From UBA1794 sp050946375 (GTDB lineage Bacteria > Bacteroidota > Bacteroidia > Bacteroidales > Bacteroidaceae), in contig JBMNUT010000017.1 of the NCBI GenBank assembly GCA_050946375.1, forward strand, positions 1-41,475: a stretch of DNA of 41,475 nt, in the 5' to 3' direction. Every line of letters begins with the position of its first letter. Position 1 is the first letter of the stretch. This document shows, piece after piece, positions 24,008 to 32,199 of this stretch. A program made the translations under genes and the position numbers. Under the pieces are notes generated by a model, which saw only the letters and a program-made list of their open reading frames with translations, had not been told where the DNA came from and searched no databases.

Positions 24008-26438
24008 GAAAAAGTCTCGCTACTTTCGGGCAGAAGCCTTGCAGGTTTTCGCAAAGCGCCTTGCAGCTTTTTGCGAGAAGTCTTGCAGAAGAGTTATCTT
24101 CCGGCGGCATTCCGGACGTGACCCGTGGACTTCGTTTGCCTGGGGAACGGTGTGCTTGGGAATGTGGCTCTTCATGCTCGGCGGAAGCGGTTGCTCTACT
24201 ACGCGCAATTTGCCCGAGGGGGAAATTCTCTATACGGGCGTGAAGAAGATAAAAGTAGTCGATACCGACAAGGAAGTACTGCATGTGGCCGACGACGCAC
24301 TCACGGAGGCGAAGGCGGCTATCAGTGTCCCGCCCAATAATTCCCTGTTCGGAAGTTCTTCTCTGCGCAGTCCGTTGCCGATAGGGCTGTGGGTCTACAA
24401 TTCGTTTGCCAAGTATAAGAAAGGAGTCGGCCGATGGGTTTTCCGCACGTTTGGTGCCGACCCGGTGCTGCTTTCTTCGGTCAATCCGGAAGTGCGTACC
24501 AAGGCGGCTGCCAATCTGCTGCACGACTATGGCTTCTTTCGAGGTAACGTCACGTTCGATACGATTCCGGCTGGAGAGCGGAAAGCGAAGCTGGCTTACG
24601 AAATAACCCTGGGTCCGCCGTATTATATCGATACGATCATGTATCATTCCTTCAGCGTGGGAATCGACAGCCTGTTGCGCAAAAATCGCTCGGAGAGCTA
24701 TCTGAAGCAACATGCCCTCTTCAGTGTGGAAAATGTGCAGCGTGAGCGGAAACGCATTCAGACGCTGCTGCGCAACAGGGGATACTACTATTTTGAGTCG
24801 TCGGCTCTGCAGTTCGAGGCCGACACGGTGCATGGCCCGGGGAAAATCAGCCTGCGCATATCGCCCGTGCCGGGCGTCTCGCGGAGGATGCGTACGCCTT
24901 GGACCATCGGAAAGCGCAGCGTAAATCTCTACCGCTTTTCCGGTGAGCAGCTGACCGATTCGGTGGTCTACGAAGACCTGACGATACGTTTTGCCAAATC
25001 GCTCGAGATGAGGCCTTCGGTGCTTTATTCCAATTTCCGTCTTCCCGCGGGGCAACTCTATACGGAGTGGAGGGATGAGCTGGTTTCCAACCGCTTCTCC
25101 CGGCTGAATACGTTTCAGTCGTTGAACATCGATTACCGTCCCGACTCAATCGGGCACAACAGTCTGGACGTGACGATCGAAGGAATATATGACGCGCCTT
25201 ATGATGCCGTATTCGAGGCCGACTTCACTTCCAAGAGCAACAGTCAGCTGGGGCCGGGAGCAGCCTTTACGGTGACGCGGAAAAACATATTCGGCGGCGG
25301 CGAGTCGCTGTCTTTGAAACTGGAAGGCAGCTATGAGTGGCAGACCGGAAACTCGGCTTCGGTGAGCGACCACTCACTCATCAACTCCTGGGAGATGGGT
25401 ACTTCGCTGTCGCTTTCGTTCCCGCGTTTGCTTTTGCCCGGCGAGTCGAAGCGGGAGAGACGCTTTGCGCAGTCTACCGATCTGAAACTTTCGTTTACCC
25501 GTTACAACAGGGCAAATTATTTCCGCATGCTTTCCTTTGGCGGCGAGATATCGTACCAATACCAGAGTTCCCCTGTGCTGAAACATACGATTACGCCGTT
25601 TAATCTGACGTTCAATGCCATTCGCGCCAGCACGGCTTTGTTCGATTCCATACGCGCTGCAAACCCGGTGTTGGACCTGAGCTTGCGCAACCAGTTTATT
25701 CCTGCCATGAAATACAGCATCACTTTCGACAATTCGGGAACGGACCATCGGAATAAATTGTGGTGGCAGGTGAATTTTTCTTCGGCGGGTAATCTGACTT
25801 CTCTGATATACCGTAGTTTCGGCAAGCGCTTCGATGAGGAAAAACAACTTCTCGGCGCAGCTTTCGCCCAATTTCTGAAGCTCTCGGCTGAAGGACGTTA
25901 TAACTTGAAAATCAACAATGCGCAGAATCTTGTGTTCCGGCTTTATGGAGGCATCATCTATTCGTATGGAAACAGCCAGGTGGCTCCCTACAGCGAGCAG
26001 TTCTACATAGGCGGTGCCAACAGTCTGCGTGCTTTTACTATCCGTTCGATAGGTCCCGGTGCCTATACGCCTGACCCGGATAATGAATATTCCTACATGG
26101 ACCAGGCGGGCGACATAAAGTTTGAGGCCAATGTGGAATACCGTTTTCGGCTTTTCGGCTCTCTGCATGGAGCGCTCTTTGCCGATGCGGGCAACGTGTG
26201 GCTCTTGCGCGACGATCCCTCACGCCCGGATGCTACGCTCAAGGCTGGGCGCTTCTGGAAGGACCTTGCACTTGACGTGGGTGTCGGCTTGCGCTATGAC
26301 TTGGATTTCCTGGTGCTGCGTTTGGATGCGGGCTATGGATTGCACGCTCCGTACCGGACTAATTATTCCGGTTACTTCAACATACGCAAGTTTTCTGATG
26401 CCATTGGCTTGCAGCTTGCCATAGGTTATCCGTTCTGA
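23988..26438 (+). CDS. tamL: TamA/BamA-family outer-membrane lipoprotein (TamL-like)
   Basis: The protein has 816 residues. A lipobox-like LFMLGGSGC puts the lipidated cysteine at residue 69, then TTRNLPEGEILYTGVKKIKV begins the POTRA region (about 80-370; one POTRA includes AANLLHDYGFFRG). The C-terminal Omp85 barrel (about 400-816) shows FTVTRKNIFGGGESLSL, the hallmark EQFYIGGANSLRAFTIRSIGPG, and a final strand ending IGYPF. Bacteroidota TamA homologues are often lipoproteins and pair with TamB, as here. It overlaps tamB by 20 bp. The N-terminus is odd: 50 residues precede the hydrophobic stretch, and residues about 17-36 come from a dispersed 22-bp repeat, so the true start may lie inside, for example GTG at 24150 (VCLGMWLFMLGGSGC). 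Confidence 0.9.
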   Translation: MTESRNRKKSRYFRAEALQVFAKRLAAFCEKSCRRVIFRRHSGRDPWTSFAWGTVCLGMWLFMLGGSGCSTTRNLPEGEILYTGVKKIKVVDTDKEVLHVADDALTEAKAAISVPPNNSLFGSSSLRSPLPIGLWVYNSFAKYKKGVGRWVFRTFGADPVLLSSVNPEVRTKAAANLLHDYGFFRGNVTFDTIPAGERKAKLAYEITLGPPYYIDTIMYHSFSVGIDSLLRKNRSESYLKQHALFSVENVQRERKRIQTLLRNRGYYYFESSALQFEADTVHGPGKISLRISPVPGVSRRMRTPWTIGKRSVNLYRFSGEQLTDSVVYEDLTIRFAKSLEMRPSVLYSNFRLPAGQLYTEWRDELVSNRFSRLNTFQSLNIDYRPDSIGHNSLDVTIEGIYDAPYDAVFEADFTSKSNSQLGPGAAFTVTRKNIFGGGESLSLKLEGSYEWQTGNSASVSDHSLINSWEMGTSLSLSFPRLLLPGESKRERRFAQSTDLKLSFTRYNRANYFRMLSFGGEISYQYQSSPVLKHTITPFNLTFNAIRASTALFDSIRAANPVLDLSLRNQFIPAMKYSITFDNSGTDHRNKLWWQVNFSSAGNLTSLIYRSFGKRFDEEKQLLGAAFAQFLKLSAEGRYNLKINNAQNLVFRLYGGIIYSYGNSQVAPYSEQFYIGGANSLRAFTIRSIGPGAYTPDPDNEYSYMDQAGDIKFEANVEYRFRLFGSLHGALFADAGNVWLLRDDPSRPDATLKAGRFWKDLALDVGVGLRYDLDFLVLRLDAGYGLHAPYRTNYSGYFNIRKFSDAIGLQLAIGYPF
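24038..24096. repeat. Dispersed 22-bp-period repeat, copy D (5' end of tamL)
   Basis: Units start at 24038 (CTTGCAGGTTTTCGCAAAG), 24060 (CTTGCAGCTTTTTGCGAGA) and 24082 (CTTGCAGAAGAG), exactly 22 bp apart. CGCAAA and TTTGCG within adjacent units can pair into a hairpin. Confidence 0.7.
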
Positions 26439-26573
26439 GGCGGGAAGTATTCGTAGAGAGAAGCGGGGAAGAAGGCGGCTTGCTTCTCGTGAAATCGGGA
26501 CGGGGGAAGTGCTGATAGGGCGTTTTTCTGCAGAAAAGGCAACAAATAGCATGGTGATTCAACCGGGAAACTG

Positions 26574-26581
26574 TAAATTTG
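26574..26581 (+). promoter_or_regulatory. -7 box upstream of the GH30-like gene
   Basis: TAAATTTG matches TAnnTTTG, 41 bp before the ATG. No convincing -33 TTG at standard distance. Confidence 0.45.
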
Positions 26582-26622
26582 AACGAATGTTATATCTGCT
26601 TTACGCATAATTCACTACCACT

Positions 26623-29154
26623 ATGAACCCAAAAAAACTATTGAATCGTGCCATTCTGGCATTGATGTGCGCCTGCACCGCATCGGTATGGGCGCAGGAT
26701 GCCGAAACCATGTATAAATATCTCATGCATTCGAGTGGCAATGTGCTCGGAAAAGATGCGGACGACCGTGCCGTACTTCTGGACAAGGCCGACAGCCGTG
26801 CCGGGAAGTTGCAGCTTACGCCTGCCGGCAATGGCTACTATTATATAGGTGCGGCCGACGGCGTGGGATATATGCAGCTCGAAGGCAGTTGGAACACTTA
26901 TTTCCGTCCGGATAATTCTACGGCCAATGCGCAATATGCCGTCGAGACTTCCGGGGAGGGGCGGTTCGTGAAGCTGAGATGCCTTGCGAACGGTTTGTAT
27001 CTGGGTACGGACGGTGCGGAAGTCGGAGCCCATGTGTATTCCGACAAGGACGGAAGTAATACGCTGCATAGCTGGTATCTTGCAGACGACAAGAATGCAG
27101 GAGTACCGGTGGACACGATGGAGAATGTGATCAATCCCGACGCCGTGCGCCAGCAGTTCGAAGGCTGGGGAGTCTCGCTGTGCTGGTGGGCGAACATGTG
27201 CGGGAAGTGGAGTGATGAGAAAATAGATGAGATTGTAGACTGGCTGGTCAGCCCCGACGGACTAAACTACCGCATATTCAGATACAACATAGGCGGAGGC
27301 GACGACCCGGAGAACCGGAATTGCACGCCGCACCACATGGGCAACGGAAAGGGCCTGCGCGCCGAGATGGAAGGCTTTAAGGATTCGTCTGATGGCGACT
27401 ACATCTGGACACGCGATGAGGCGCAGCGCAAGATTATGCTGAAGATAAAAGAGAAGAGACCCGATGCGATATTTGAAGCATTCAGCAACTCATGTCCTTA
27501 TTATATGACTTACAGCGGATGCTGTGCCGGCAACGACGATGCAAGCAAAGACAATCTGCGGCCGGAATACTACGAGGAATTTGCCCGTTACCTGGTCGAT
27601 GTGTGTAAGCATTACAAGGATGAATATGGCATAGAGTTCAGAACGCTCGATCCGTTCAATGAGCCCTTGACGAGCTATTGGGGCAGAAACGGCGGGCAGG
27701 AAGGCTGCCATTTCGATGTGGAGTCGCAGATTGCTTTTCTGAAGATACTCTACCCGATTCTTCAGGAATCAGGCTTGAATACCGTTATTTCTGCATCGGA
27801 CGAGACCGATGTGAGCCGTTCCGTAAGTACCTTCGAGGCATATAAGGAAGCGGGTGTGCTGGATTTGGTGGGACAGTGGAACACGCACACTTATGGGGTA
27901 GACAACAAATCACGTACACGTTTGTGCGCGCTCTGTGCCGATGCGGGTATGAGGCTGTGGATGAGCGAGACTGGTCTGGGAGGAAGCGGCATTTCCGGCA
28001 ATCTCGAACTGGCGCAAAGGCTTATGGACGATGTGCGCTACATGATGCCCTCTGCGTGGATCGACTGGCAGTATATGGAAGAGGGCAACGACCAATGGTG
28101 CACCGTGAGAGGAGACTTCGCAGCACAGACTTATGAGAAAGTCAAAAACTACTATATCAGGCAACAATTCAGCCGTTTCATAAAGGAGGGTTACACGATT
28201 CTCTCTACAATAAACGACAATGTGCTCGCCGCGCGCAATGATGTGGGCGACACTCTTGTGGTTGTGGTTATGAATCGCAACGCTTCGCCTACGGTGCAGT
28301 CCATCGACCTTTCGTTTTATGAATCGGCAGGCAGCGGTATCGAAGGATGGCGCACAAGCGAAAGCGAGGACATGGCTGCTTTCGCTGATTTTGAACTGGA
28401 GAACGACCGACTTGTGTTTGAGGCTCCGGGATTGAGTGTGACTACGCTTGTTTTGCCGGTTGAGATGAAATCTGCTCCTCAGTACGGGAGTCTGGAAGAA
28501 GGAGTGCCGTATGCTATTGTCCCCCGCATGGCTTCGGGCATGTCTGTCCAGGCACGATTGGGCGAGAATGCTCACTTGGAACAGATTTCGCTGTCGGAAG
28601 ATAAGGCGTGGAAGCTTGAAAAGGCAGGAAACGGATGGAAAATAGTGCGCGACGGGGTAAGATTGACATACGACGATAGCTACTTCGTAACGGCGCAGGA
28701 AGCCGATGTGCCCGGTGGGCAGACGTTCGTGTTCGAATCCATCGATGAACCTTATTTTAAGATAATGACCGAAGACGGGACAAAGTGCCTTGACCTTGAG
28801 AACGAGAGTACCGGTTCGGGAACCAACGTCGGGATATGGGAATACGGCGATACCCCTACCGGTGTGCATCGCCAGTGGCTTATGCTGTGCATACCGGAGA
28901 AAACAGGCGATGTGGTCGGAGGAATTTCCGATCTTGGCAGCGATAAGGAAGAGGAATATATAATAGGTATGGACGGGGCCGTGAAGATTTACGGGGAATG
29001 GACTGTGCGCCTGTACACGACCGGGGGTATGCAAATGGCATGTTTCGAGAGTAAAGATGCGGAGAACATCATCCCGATGGGTGAAGGTCTGTACCTTGTT
29101 TCGCTCGACAACGGCAGGGAGCGGCATGCAAAAGTGATATGTGTGAAAAAATAA
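26623..29154 (+). CDS. Secreted GH30-like glycoside hydrolase with lectin-like and C-terminal beta domains
   Basis: The 843-residue protein has a signal peptide (LLNRAILALMCACTASVWAQ, cut near residue 25). An N-terminal beta-trefoil/RICIN-like region (about 28-155) contains YYIGAADGVGYMQLEG and WYLADD. The catalytic barrel starts at FEGWGVSLCWWANMCG and has the probable acid/base E347 in LDPFNEP and nucleophile E449 in MSETGLGG. These are the two strand-end glutamates of clan A, and the layout resembles GH30 endo-beta-1,6-galactanases. A GH30-type beta domain follows, then a second RICIN-like piece (TKCLDLENESTGSGTNVGIW). The last 65 residues (AVKIYGEWTVRLYTTGG, GLYLVSLDNG) look like a type 9 secretion sorting domain. 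The substrate is inferred. No susC/susD pair adjoins it, so it is an orphan enzyme with its own promoter. Confidence 0.82.
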   Translation: MNPKKLLNRAILALMCACTASVWAQDAETMYKYLMHSSGNVLGKDADDRAVLLDKADSRAGKLQLTPAGNGYYYIGAADGVGYMQLEGSWNTYFRPDNSTANAQYAVETSGEGRFVKLRCLANGLYLGTDGAEVGAHVYSDKDGSNTLHSWYLADDKNAGVPVDTMENVINPDAVRQQFEGWGVSLCWWANMCGKWSDEKIDEIVDWLVSPDGLNYRIFRYNIGGGDDPENRNCTPHHMGNGKGLRAEMEGFKDSSDGDYIWTRDEAQRKIMLKIKEKRPDAIFEAFSNSCPYYMTYSGCCAGNDDASKDNLRPEYYEEFARYLVDVCKHYKDEYGIEFRTLDPFNEPLTSYWGRNGGQEGCHFDVESQIAFLKILYPILQESGLNTVISASDETDVSRSVSTFEAYKEAGVLDLVGQWNTHTYGVDNKSRTRLCALCADAGMRLWMSETGLGGSGISGNLELAQRLMDDVRYMMPSAWIDWQYMEEGNDQWCTVRGDFAAQTYEKVKNYYIRQQFSRFIKEGYTILSTINDNVLAARNDVGDTLVVVVMNRNASPTVQSIDLSFYESAGSGIEGWRTSESEDMAAFADFELENDRLVFEAPGLSVTTLVLPVEMKSAPQYGSLEEGVPYAIVPRMASGMSVQARLGENAHLEQISLSEDKAWKLEKAGNGWKIVRDGVRLTYDDSYFVTAQEADVPGGQTFVFESIDEPYFKIMTEDGTKCLDLENESTGSGTNVGIWEYGDTPTGVHRQWLMLCIPEKTGDVVGGISDLGSDKEEEYIIGMDGAVKIYGEWTVRLYTTGGMQMACFESKDAENIIPMGEGLYLVSLDNGRERHAKVICVKK

Positions 29155-29247
29155 GTAGTTTGCCTGCCCGTTTGGGAAAGCTCGGGAAATTTTGGATAGT
29201 GCAAATAAAAAAGCGGGACGATTGGGCGGGATTCGTGTTTAATTGTG

Positions 29248-29255
29248 TATTTTTG
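29248..29255 (+). promoter_or_regulatory. -7 box for the nucleotidyltransferase gene
   Basis: TATTTTTG followed by C matches the Bacteroides -7 box, with TTG at 29222-29224 as a slightly far -33 (23-nt gap). The leader to the ATG is about 50 nt. Confidence 0.55.
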
Positions 29256-29304
29256 CGACAGTATATGCTTTAATCTAATTATAAATACTAAACATTTATA
29301 GTCA

Positions 29305-30210
29305 ATGAAACCTACCTTATTTGTATTGGCCGCCGGTATGGGCAGCCGTTACGGAGGCCTCAAACAGCTTGACGGTCTCGGCCCCAATGGGGAAACCATC
29401 ATGGATTATTCGATTTTCGACGCAATTCGCGGCGGTTTCGGAAAGGTCGTATTCGTTATTCGTAAAGATTTTGAGCAGGATTTCCGCGACAAGATTTTGA
29501 GCAAGTACGAGACTCGTATTCCCGTAGAACTGGTCTTCCAGGATATTCACGACCTGCCTGCAGGCTTTGAATGCCCTGCTGAACGCACGAAACCTTGGGG
29601 TACGAACCACGCTGTGCTTATGGGTAAGGATGTTATCCGAGAGCCTTTCGCAGTAATCAATGCCGATGATTTCTACGGACGCGACAGTTTTGCTGTAATC
29701 GGTAAGTATTTGTCGGAACTTCCCGAGGGAACTACGAACAAATATTGCATGGTAGGTTACCGTGTGGGAAATACATTGAGCGAAAGCGGCGCAGTAGCTC
29801 GTGGTATATGCGGCACCGATGCGGAAGGCAACCTCACCAGCGTGGTAGAGCGCACCGAGATTATGCGTGTAAACGGGCCTGTTTGCTACAAAGACGAGCA
29901 AGGAACGTGGGTAGCTATCGACGATAACACGCCGGTGTCCATGAACATGTGGGGCTTTACTCCCGACTATTTCCAGCATTCGGAAGCCTATTTCGTAGAA
30001 TTCCTGAAGCAGAACCTCAATACTCCGAAAGCTGAGTTCTTTATTCCTTTGATGGTGAACAAACTCATCAATGAGAAAACAGCTACGGTGAAGGTACTTG
30101 ATACAACTGCAAAGTGGTTTGGTGTTACTTATGCAGCCGACCGTCCTGCTGTAGTGGCTAAGATTAAGTCGCTCGTGGATGCTGGCGAATATCCTTTGCA
30201 CCTCTTCTAA
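29305..30210 (+). CDS. Sugar-phosphate nucleotidyltransferase-like protein
   Basis: The 301-residue protein begins KPTLFVLAAGMGSRYGGLKQ, the nucleotide-binding LxAGxGxR...K loop of GT-A-fold NTP transferases, and has AVINADDFYG near residue 117, whose aspartates would bind metal. ERTKPWGTNHAVLMGKD matches the family region that holds the base. Members make NDP-sugars from NTP and a sugar phosphate; this subfamily (large insertion GYRVGNTLSESGAVARGICG) is common in Bacteroidetes but its sugar is not defined. It has its own promoter and terminator and sits just before the capsule locus, so it may feed it; that is inference. Confidence 0.88.
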   Translation: MKPTLFVLAAGMGSRYGGLKQLDGLGPNGETIMDYSIFDAIRGGFGKVVFVIRKDFEQDFRDKILSKYETRIPVELVFQDIHDLPAGFECPAERTKPWGTNHAVLMGKDVIREPFAVINADDFYGRDSFAVIGKYLSELPEGTTNKYCMVGYRVGNTLSESGAVARGICGTDAEGNLTSVVERTEIMRVNGPVCYKDEQGTWVAIDDNTPVSMNMWGFTPDYFQHSEAYFVEFLKQNLNTPKAEFFIPLMVNKLINEKTATVKVLDTTAKWFGVTYAADRPAVVAKIKSLVDAGEYPLHLF

Positions 30211-30285
30211 TGATTATTTCAGAGTCAAGTTACCATTGATTATATGGTCGGCTATCTGAAATAGAAGATTTTGTTTGTACATAAA

Positions 30286-30325
30286 GCGGTGTGTCAAAAC
30301 GGAAGTTTTTGATGCACCGTTTTTA
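30286..30325 (+). terminator. Terminator of the nucleotidyltransferase gene
   Basis: CGGTG-TG-TCAAAA pairs with TTTTGA-TG-CACCG (30287-30319; 11 bp plus a 2-nt internal loop, loop about CGGAAG), followed by a run of T (30320-30325). Confidence 0.75.
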
Positions 30326-30712
30326 TTATATATTAGGATGTACGGGAAGCAGTGCATTGAAAGTGGAGGAGAAAAAGGAGGATTATTCTGTGAATAGGTG
30401 AAACCTGAATCATGGGAATATCTTCGTTAGTAATGTTTAGATGCGTCGCTTTATATTATATGTATATAGACAGTTGGGAATACCATGAATCTTTGTTTGT
30501 CGATAGGATAGGGGGGAACAAATATTTCAGTTTGCTTTAAATGTGGGTAGTTATTGAGTTGTTCGTGCCTCCAACATCGCTTTTTCTTTTTCTCCCTTCC
30601 TCTTTTCGTCTAATCTTGCTTCTCTTCTGTGCGATAAACTCGTTTGCTTATCGTTCTTTTGAGGTTTGTTTATCGGTAAAACAGTGTATTTTCGGGCTTG
30701 AAATTACTCATA
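30326..30712. other. Gene-free AT-rich stretch before the capsule locus
   Basis: I see no gene here. The minus-strand ORF covering 30708-31781 is the shadow of upxY. A partial -7-like AATCTTTG (30488-30495) lies in it without supporting elements. Confidence 0.5.
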
Positions 30713-30948
30713 CTATATAAGAGTGAGTAACCCACAGAGTGTCTGATCGCAGTACCAAATCGGTTGCAAATGTAGTGTAAATAATAATGACACACAAGGA
30801 TTTGGCCCTTAAAATTGCGTCTTTCGGGTATTCCTTCTTCCCCTTCTCCAAGTTCATTTTACTCATAACAAACCTTTCCTTTCTATTCTGATTAAAACGC
30901 TGTAATATAGCTGGATAGGTATGCTTTTGATTACTCATTATTATATAG
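30713..30948. repeat. Putative invertible DNA segment flanked by 18-bp inverted repeats
   Basis: The left repeat (30713-30730, CTATATAAGAGTGAGTAA) and the reverse complement of the right repeat (30931-30948, CTATATAATAATGAGTAA) agree at 16 of 18 bases. They bracket 200 bp, a size typical of phase-variable capsule promoters in Bacteroides. The left site is itself nearly palindromic (TTACTCA at 30704-30710, TGAGTAA at 30724-30730). Confidence 0.6.
30767..30797 (-). promoter_or_regulatory. Promoter inside the invertible segment, pointing away from the capsule genes
   Basis: On the minus strand TTG (30797-30795) is followed after exactly 20 nt by TACATTTG (30774-30767), then C. This is a good Bacteroides promoter and the only one I find between the nucleotidyltransferase and upxY. 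If the 30731-30930 segment were inverted, its -7 box would lie at 30887-30894 on the plus strand, facing upxY. Confidence 0.65.
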
Positions 30949-31082
30949 AGTTCTACCGCCTCTGCCAGACCCTTTCCGGCCTGTTCCCTTTGGCCTTTTC
31001 CACAGTCGTTTTGTGGCTCTGGAAGAGGAGAAGAGAGACTGTCCTGAAAAGATTTCTTTAAATAACCAAGGTCATCCGCCGT
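30949..31082 (+). promoter_or_regulatory. Leader of the capsule operon
   Basis: These 134 bases between the right inverted repeat and upxY carry GGCC (30979-30982 region) and CCACA (31000-31004) / TGTGG (31012-31016) hairpins. UpxY proteins act on the untranslated leader of their own operon, so this is the likely target; the exact site cannot be read. Confidence 0.45.
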
Positions 31083-31664
31083 ATGTCCCTGACTCCTACC
31101 GACCCATCCTCGGAAGCAACCGTCCCTTCGGGACAACCCGCCTCCGCCACATGGTACGCCCTGCGCACCTTCTATTGTAAGGAAGAAGCCCTTGGCGAAT
31201 ACCTCACGGGCGAAGGCCTGCACAGCTTCATCCCGATGCGTTATGCCGAACGCCCGAACGGCGAAGGGAAACCACACCGCGTACAGGTTCCCGCCGTGCA
31301 CAATCTTGTTTTCCTGAAGAAAACGTTTCAGACCCGCGAGCTGAACCGCCTGCTGACGGCTTCCCCTGTTCCTTTCCAACCGCTGAAGAAGGCCGACGGG
31401 AGTGCTCCGGCAGAAATTCCCGACTCGGCAATGACCGAGTTCCGCGCTGTCTGCGACCCGAACTACACGGGCACTGTTTACCTGGACTCCGCGGAAGCCG
31501 ATGCCCGCCCGGGCAGTAAGGTGCGCGTCATCCACGGCCCTTTCACCGGACTGGAAGGCAAACTGACGCGCTACAAAGGACGTTACTACGTCGTGGTGAG
31601 CCTCGCCACGGTCGGCGTGTTGGTGCACATCCCCAAATGGTACTGCGAGAAACTCGAACCCTGA
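31083..31664 (+). CDS. upxY: UpxY-family transcription antiterminator (NusG-like)
   Basis: The 193-residue protein has the NusG-N fold after a 20-residue flexible start: WYALRTFYCKEEALGEYLTG (about 24-43), then FIPMRYAE and VPAVHNLVFLKKT (about 69-81). The C-terminal KOW-like part has GSKVRVIHGPFTGLEGKLTR near 142-161 and KGRYYVVVSLATVGVLVHIP. This is the pattern of the UpaY-UphY proteins of Bacteroides, which stop premature termination in the leader of their own capsule operon and so select which capsule is made. It starts the capsule locus, with upxZ following after 83 bp. GC content is visibly higher than in the genes after wzx. Confidence 0.93.
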   Translation: MSLTPTDPSSEATVPSGQPASATWYALRTFYCKEEALGEYLTGEGLHSFIPMRYAERPNGEGKPHRVQVPAVHNLVFLKKTFQTRELNRLLTASPVPFQPLKKADGSAPAEIPDSAMTEFRAVCDPNYTGTVYLDSAEADARPGSKVRVIHGPFTGLEGKLTRYKGRYYVVVSLATVGVLVHIPKWYCEKLEP

Positions 31665-31698
31665 GCCGCCCGACGTCCAACCCCACCGAATACCTAAC

Positions 31699-31724
31699 CG
31701 GACGAACGATTTCCCCTTCGTCCG
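31699..31724 (+). promoter_or_regulatory. Hairpin between upxY and upxZ
   Basis: CGGACGAA (31699-31706) pairs perfectly with TTCGTCCG (31717-31724) around a 10-nt loop. There is no T run, so it is not a classic terminator. It may affect stability or translation of upxZ. Confidence 0.45.
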
Positions 31725-31747
31725 CACCCACCATAAAACGAGACACG

Positions 31748-32083
31748 ATGTCTTTATCCTCGTACTTAAACGAACTGTCATCCCTGTTGGAAGCCCTTCG
31801 CGCTGCCGACCTCGACGACCCTCAACCGCTTGAAGAACGCCTTTTCCGCCTGACGGAAACGCTGCTCCCCCTGCGGGGCGCCACTCCCGCGGAAGACGCC
31901 CTCCTCTGCATCCTCCTGCTGGAATCCCTGCAAGAGAACTGGTACAGCACCCCCGCGCAACGCGCCCATCTGCCCAATCTCTTAGAGCGCGCCGCAGAAC
32001 TGCAAACGAGCCTCCCCGCAGACGCTGCCGCCTTGCGTTACCGCCTGCAGACCGTCCTCAAACATTACCTCCCTGCCGCCTGA
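31748..32083 (+). CDS. upxZ: UpxZ-like regulator of capsule antitermination
   Basis: The ATG at 31748 gives a 111-residue, almost all-helical protein (SLSSYLNELSSLLEALRAAD, EERLFRLTETLLPL, EDALLCILLLESLQENWY, LLERAAELQTSLPADAAALRY). Size, helical leucine-rich character and place directly after upxY fit UpxZ, which in Bacteroides fragilis inhibits UpxY proteins of other capsule loci and so enforces one capsule at a time. The longer frame to 31637 crosses the upxY end and is not used. Assignment rests on context as much as sequence. Confidence 0.82.
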   Translation: MSLSSYLNELSSLLEALRAADLDDPQPLEERLFRLTETLLPLRGATPAEDALLCILLLESLQENWYSTPAQRAHLPNLLERAAELQTSLPADAAALRYRLQTVLKHYLPAA

Positions 32084-32117
32084 AGCAAAAGACAGAAAAA
32101 GTCCCGCATCTTTTCCC

Positions 32118-32159
32118 GATTTCCCTTGCATCCGCATCGAAAAAGCAGCAAGGGAAATC
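32118..32159 (+). promoter_or_regulatory. 12-bp perfect hairpin between upxZ and wzx (possible attenuator)
   Basis: GATTTCCCTTGC (32118-32129) pairs perfectly with 32148-32159 across an 18-nt loop. A second small hairpin and AAAAAAAG follow, just before the wzx GTG at 32200. It divides the regulatory pair from the biosynthesis genes, where composition also changes. Confidence 0.55.
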
Positions 32160-32199
32160 TCCGGCTGCCGCAAGGCAAAAAAAGAATATATACATAATA

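Noticed and set aside
26458..26488. Hairpin after tamL (GAGAAGC/GCTTCTC) as a terminator
   Set aside because: Only a 7-bp stem with a 17-nt loop and no T run, so too weak to call.
30708..31781. Minus-strand ORF of 357 codons across the capsule leader and upxY
   Set aside because: Starts in the upxZ upstream gap, runs antisense to upxY and through the promoter segment; low similarity to any real protein pattern.
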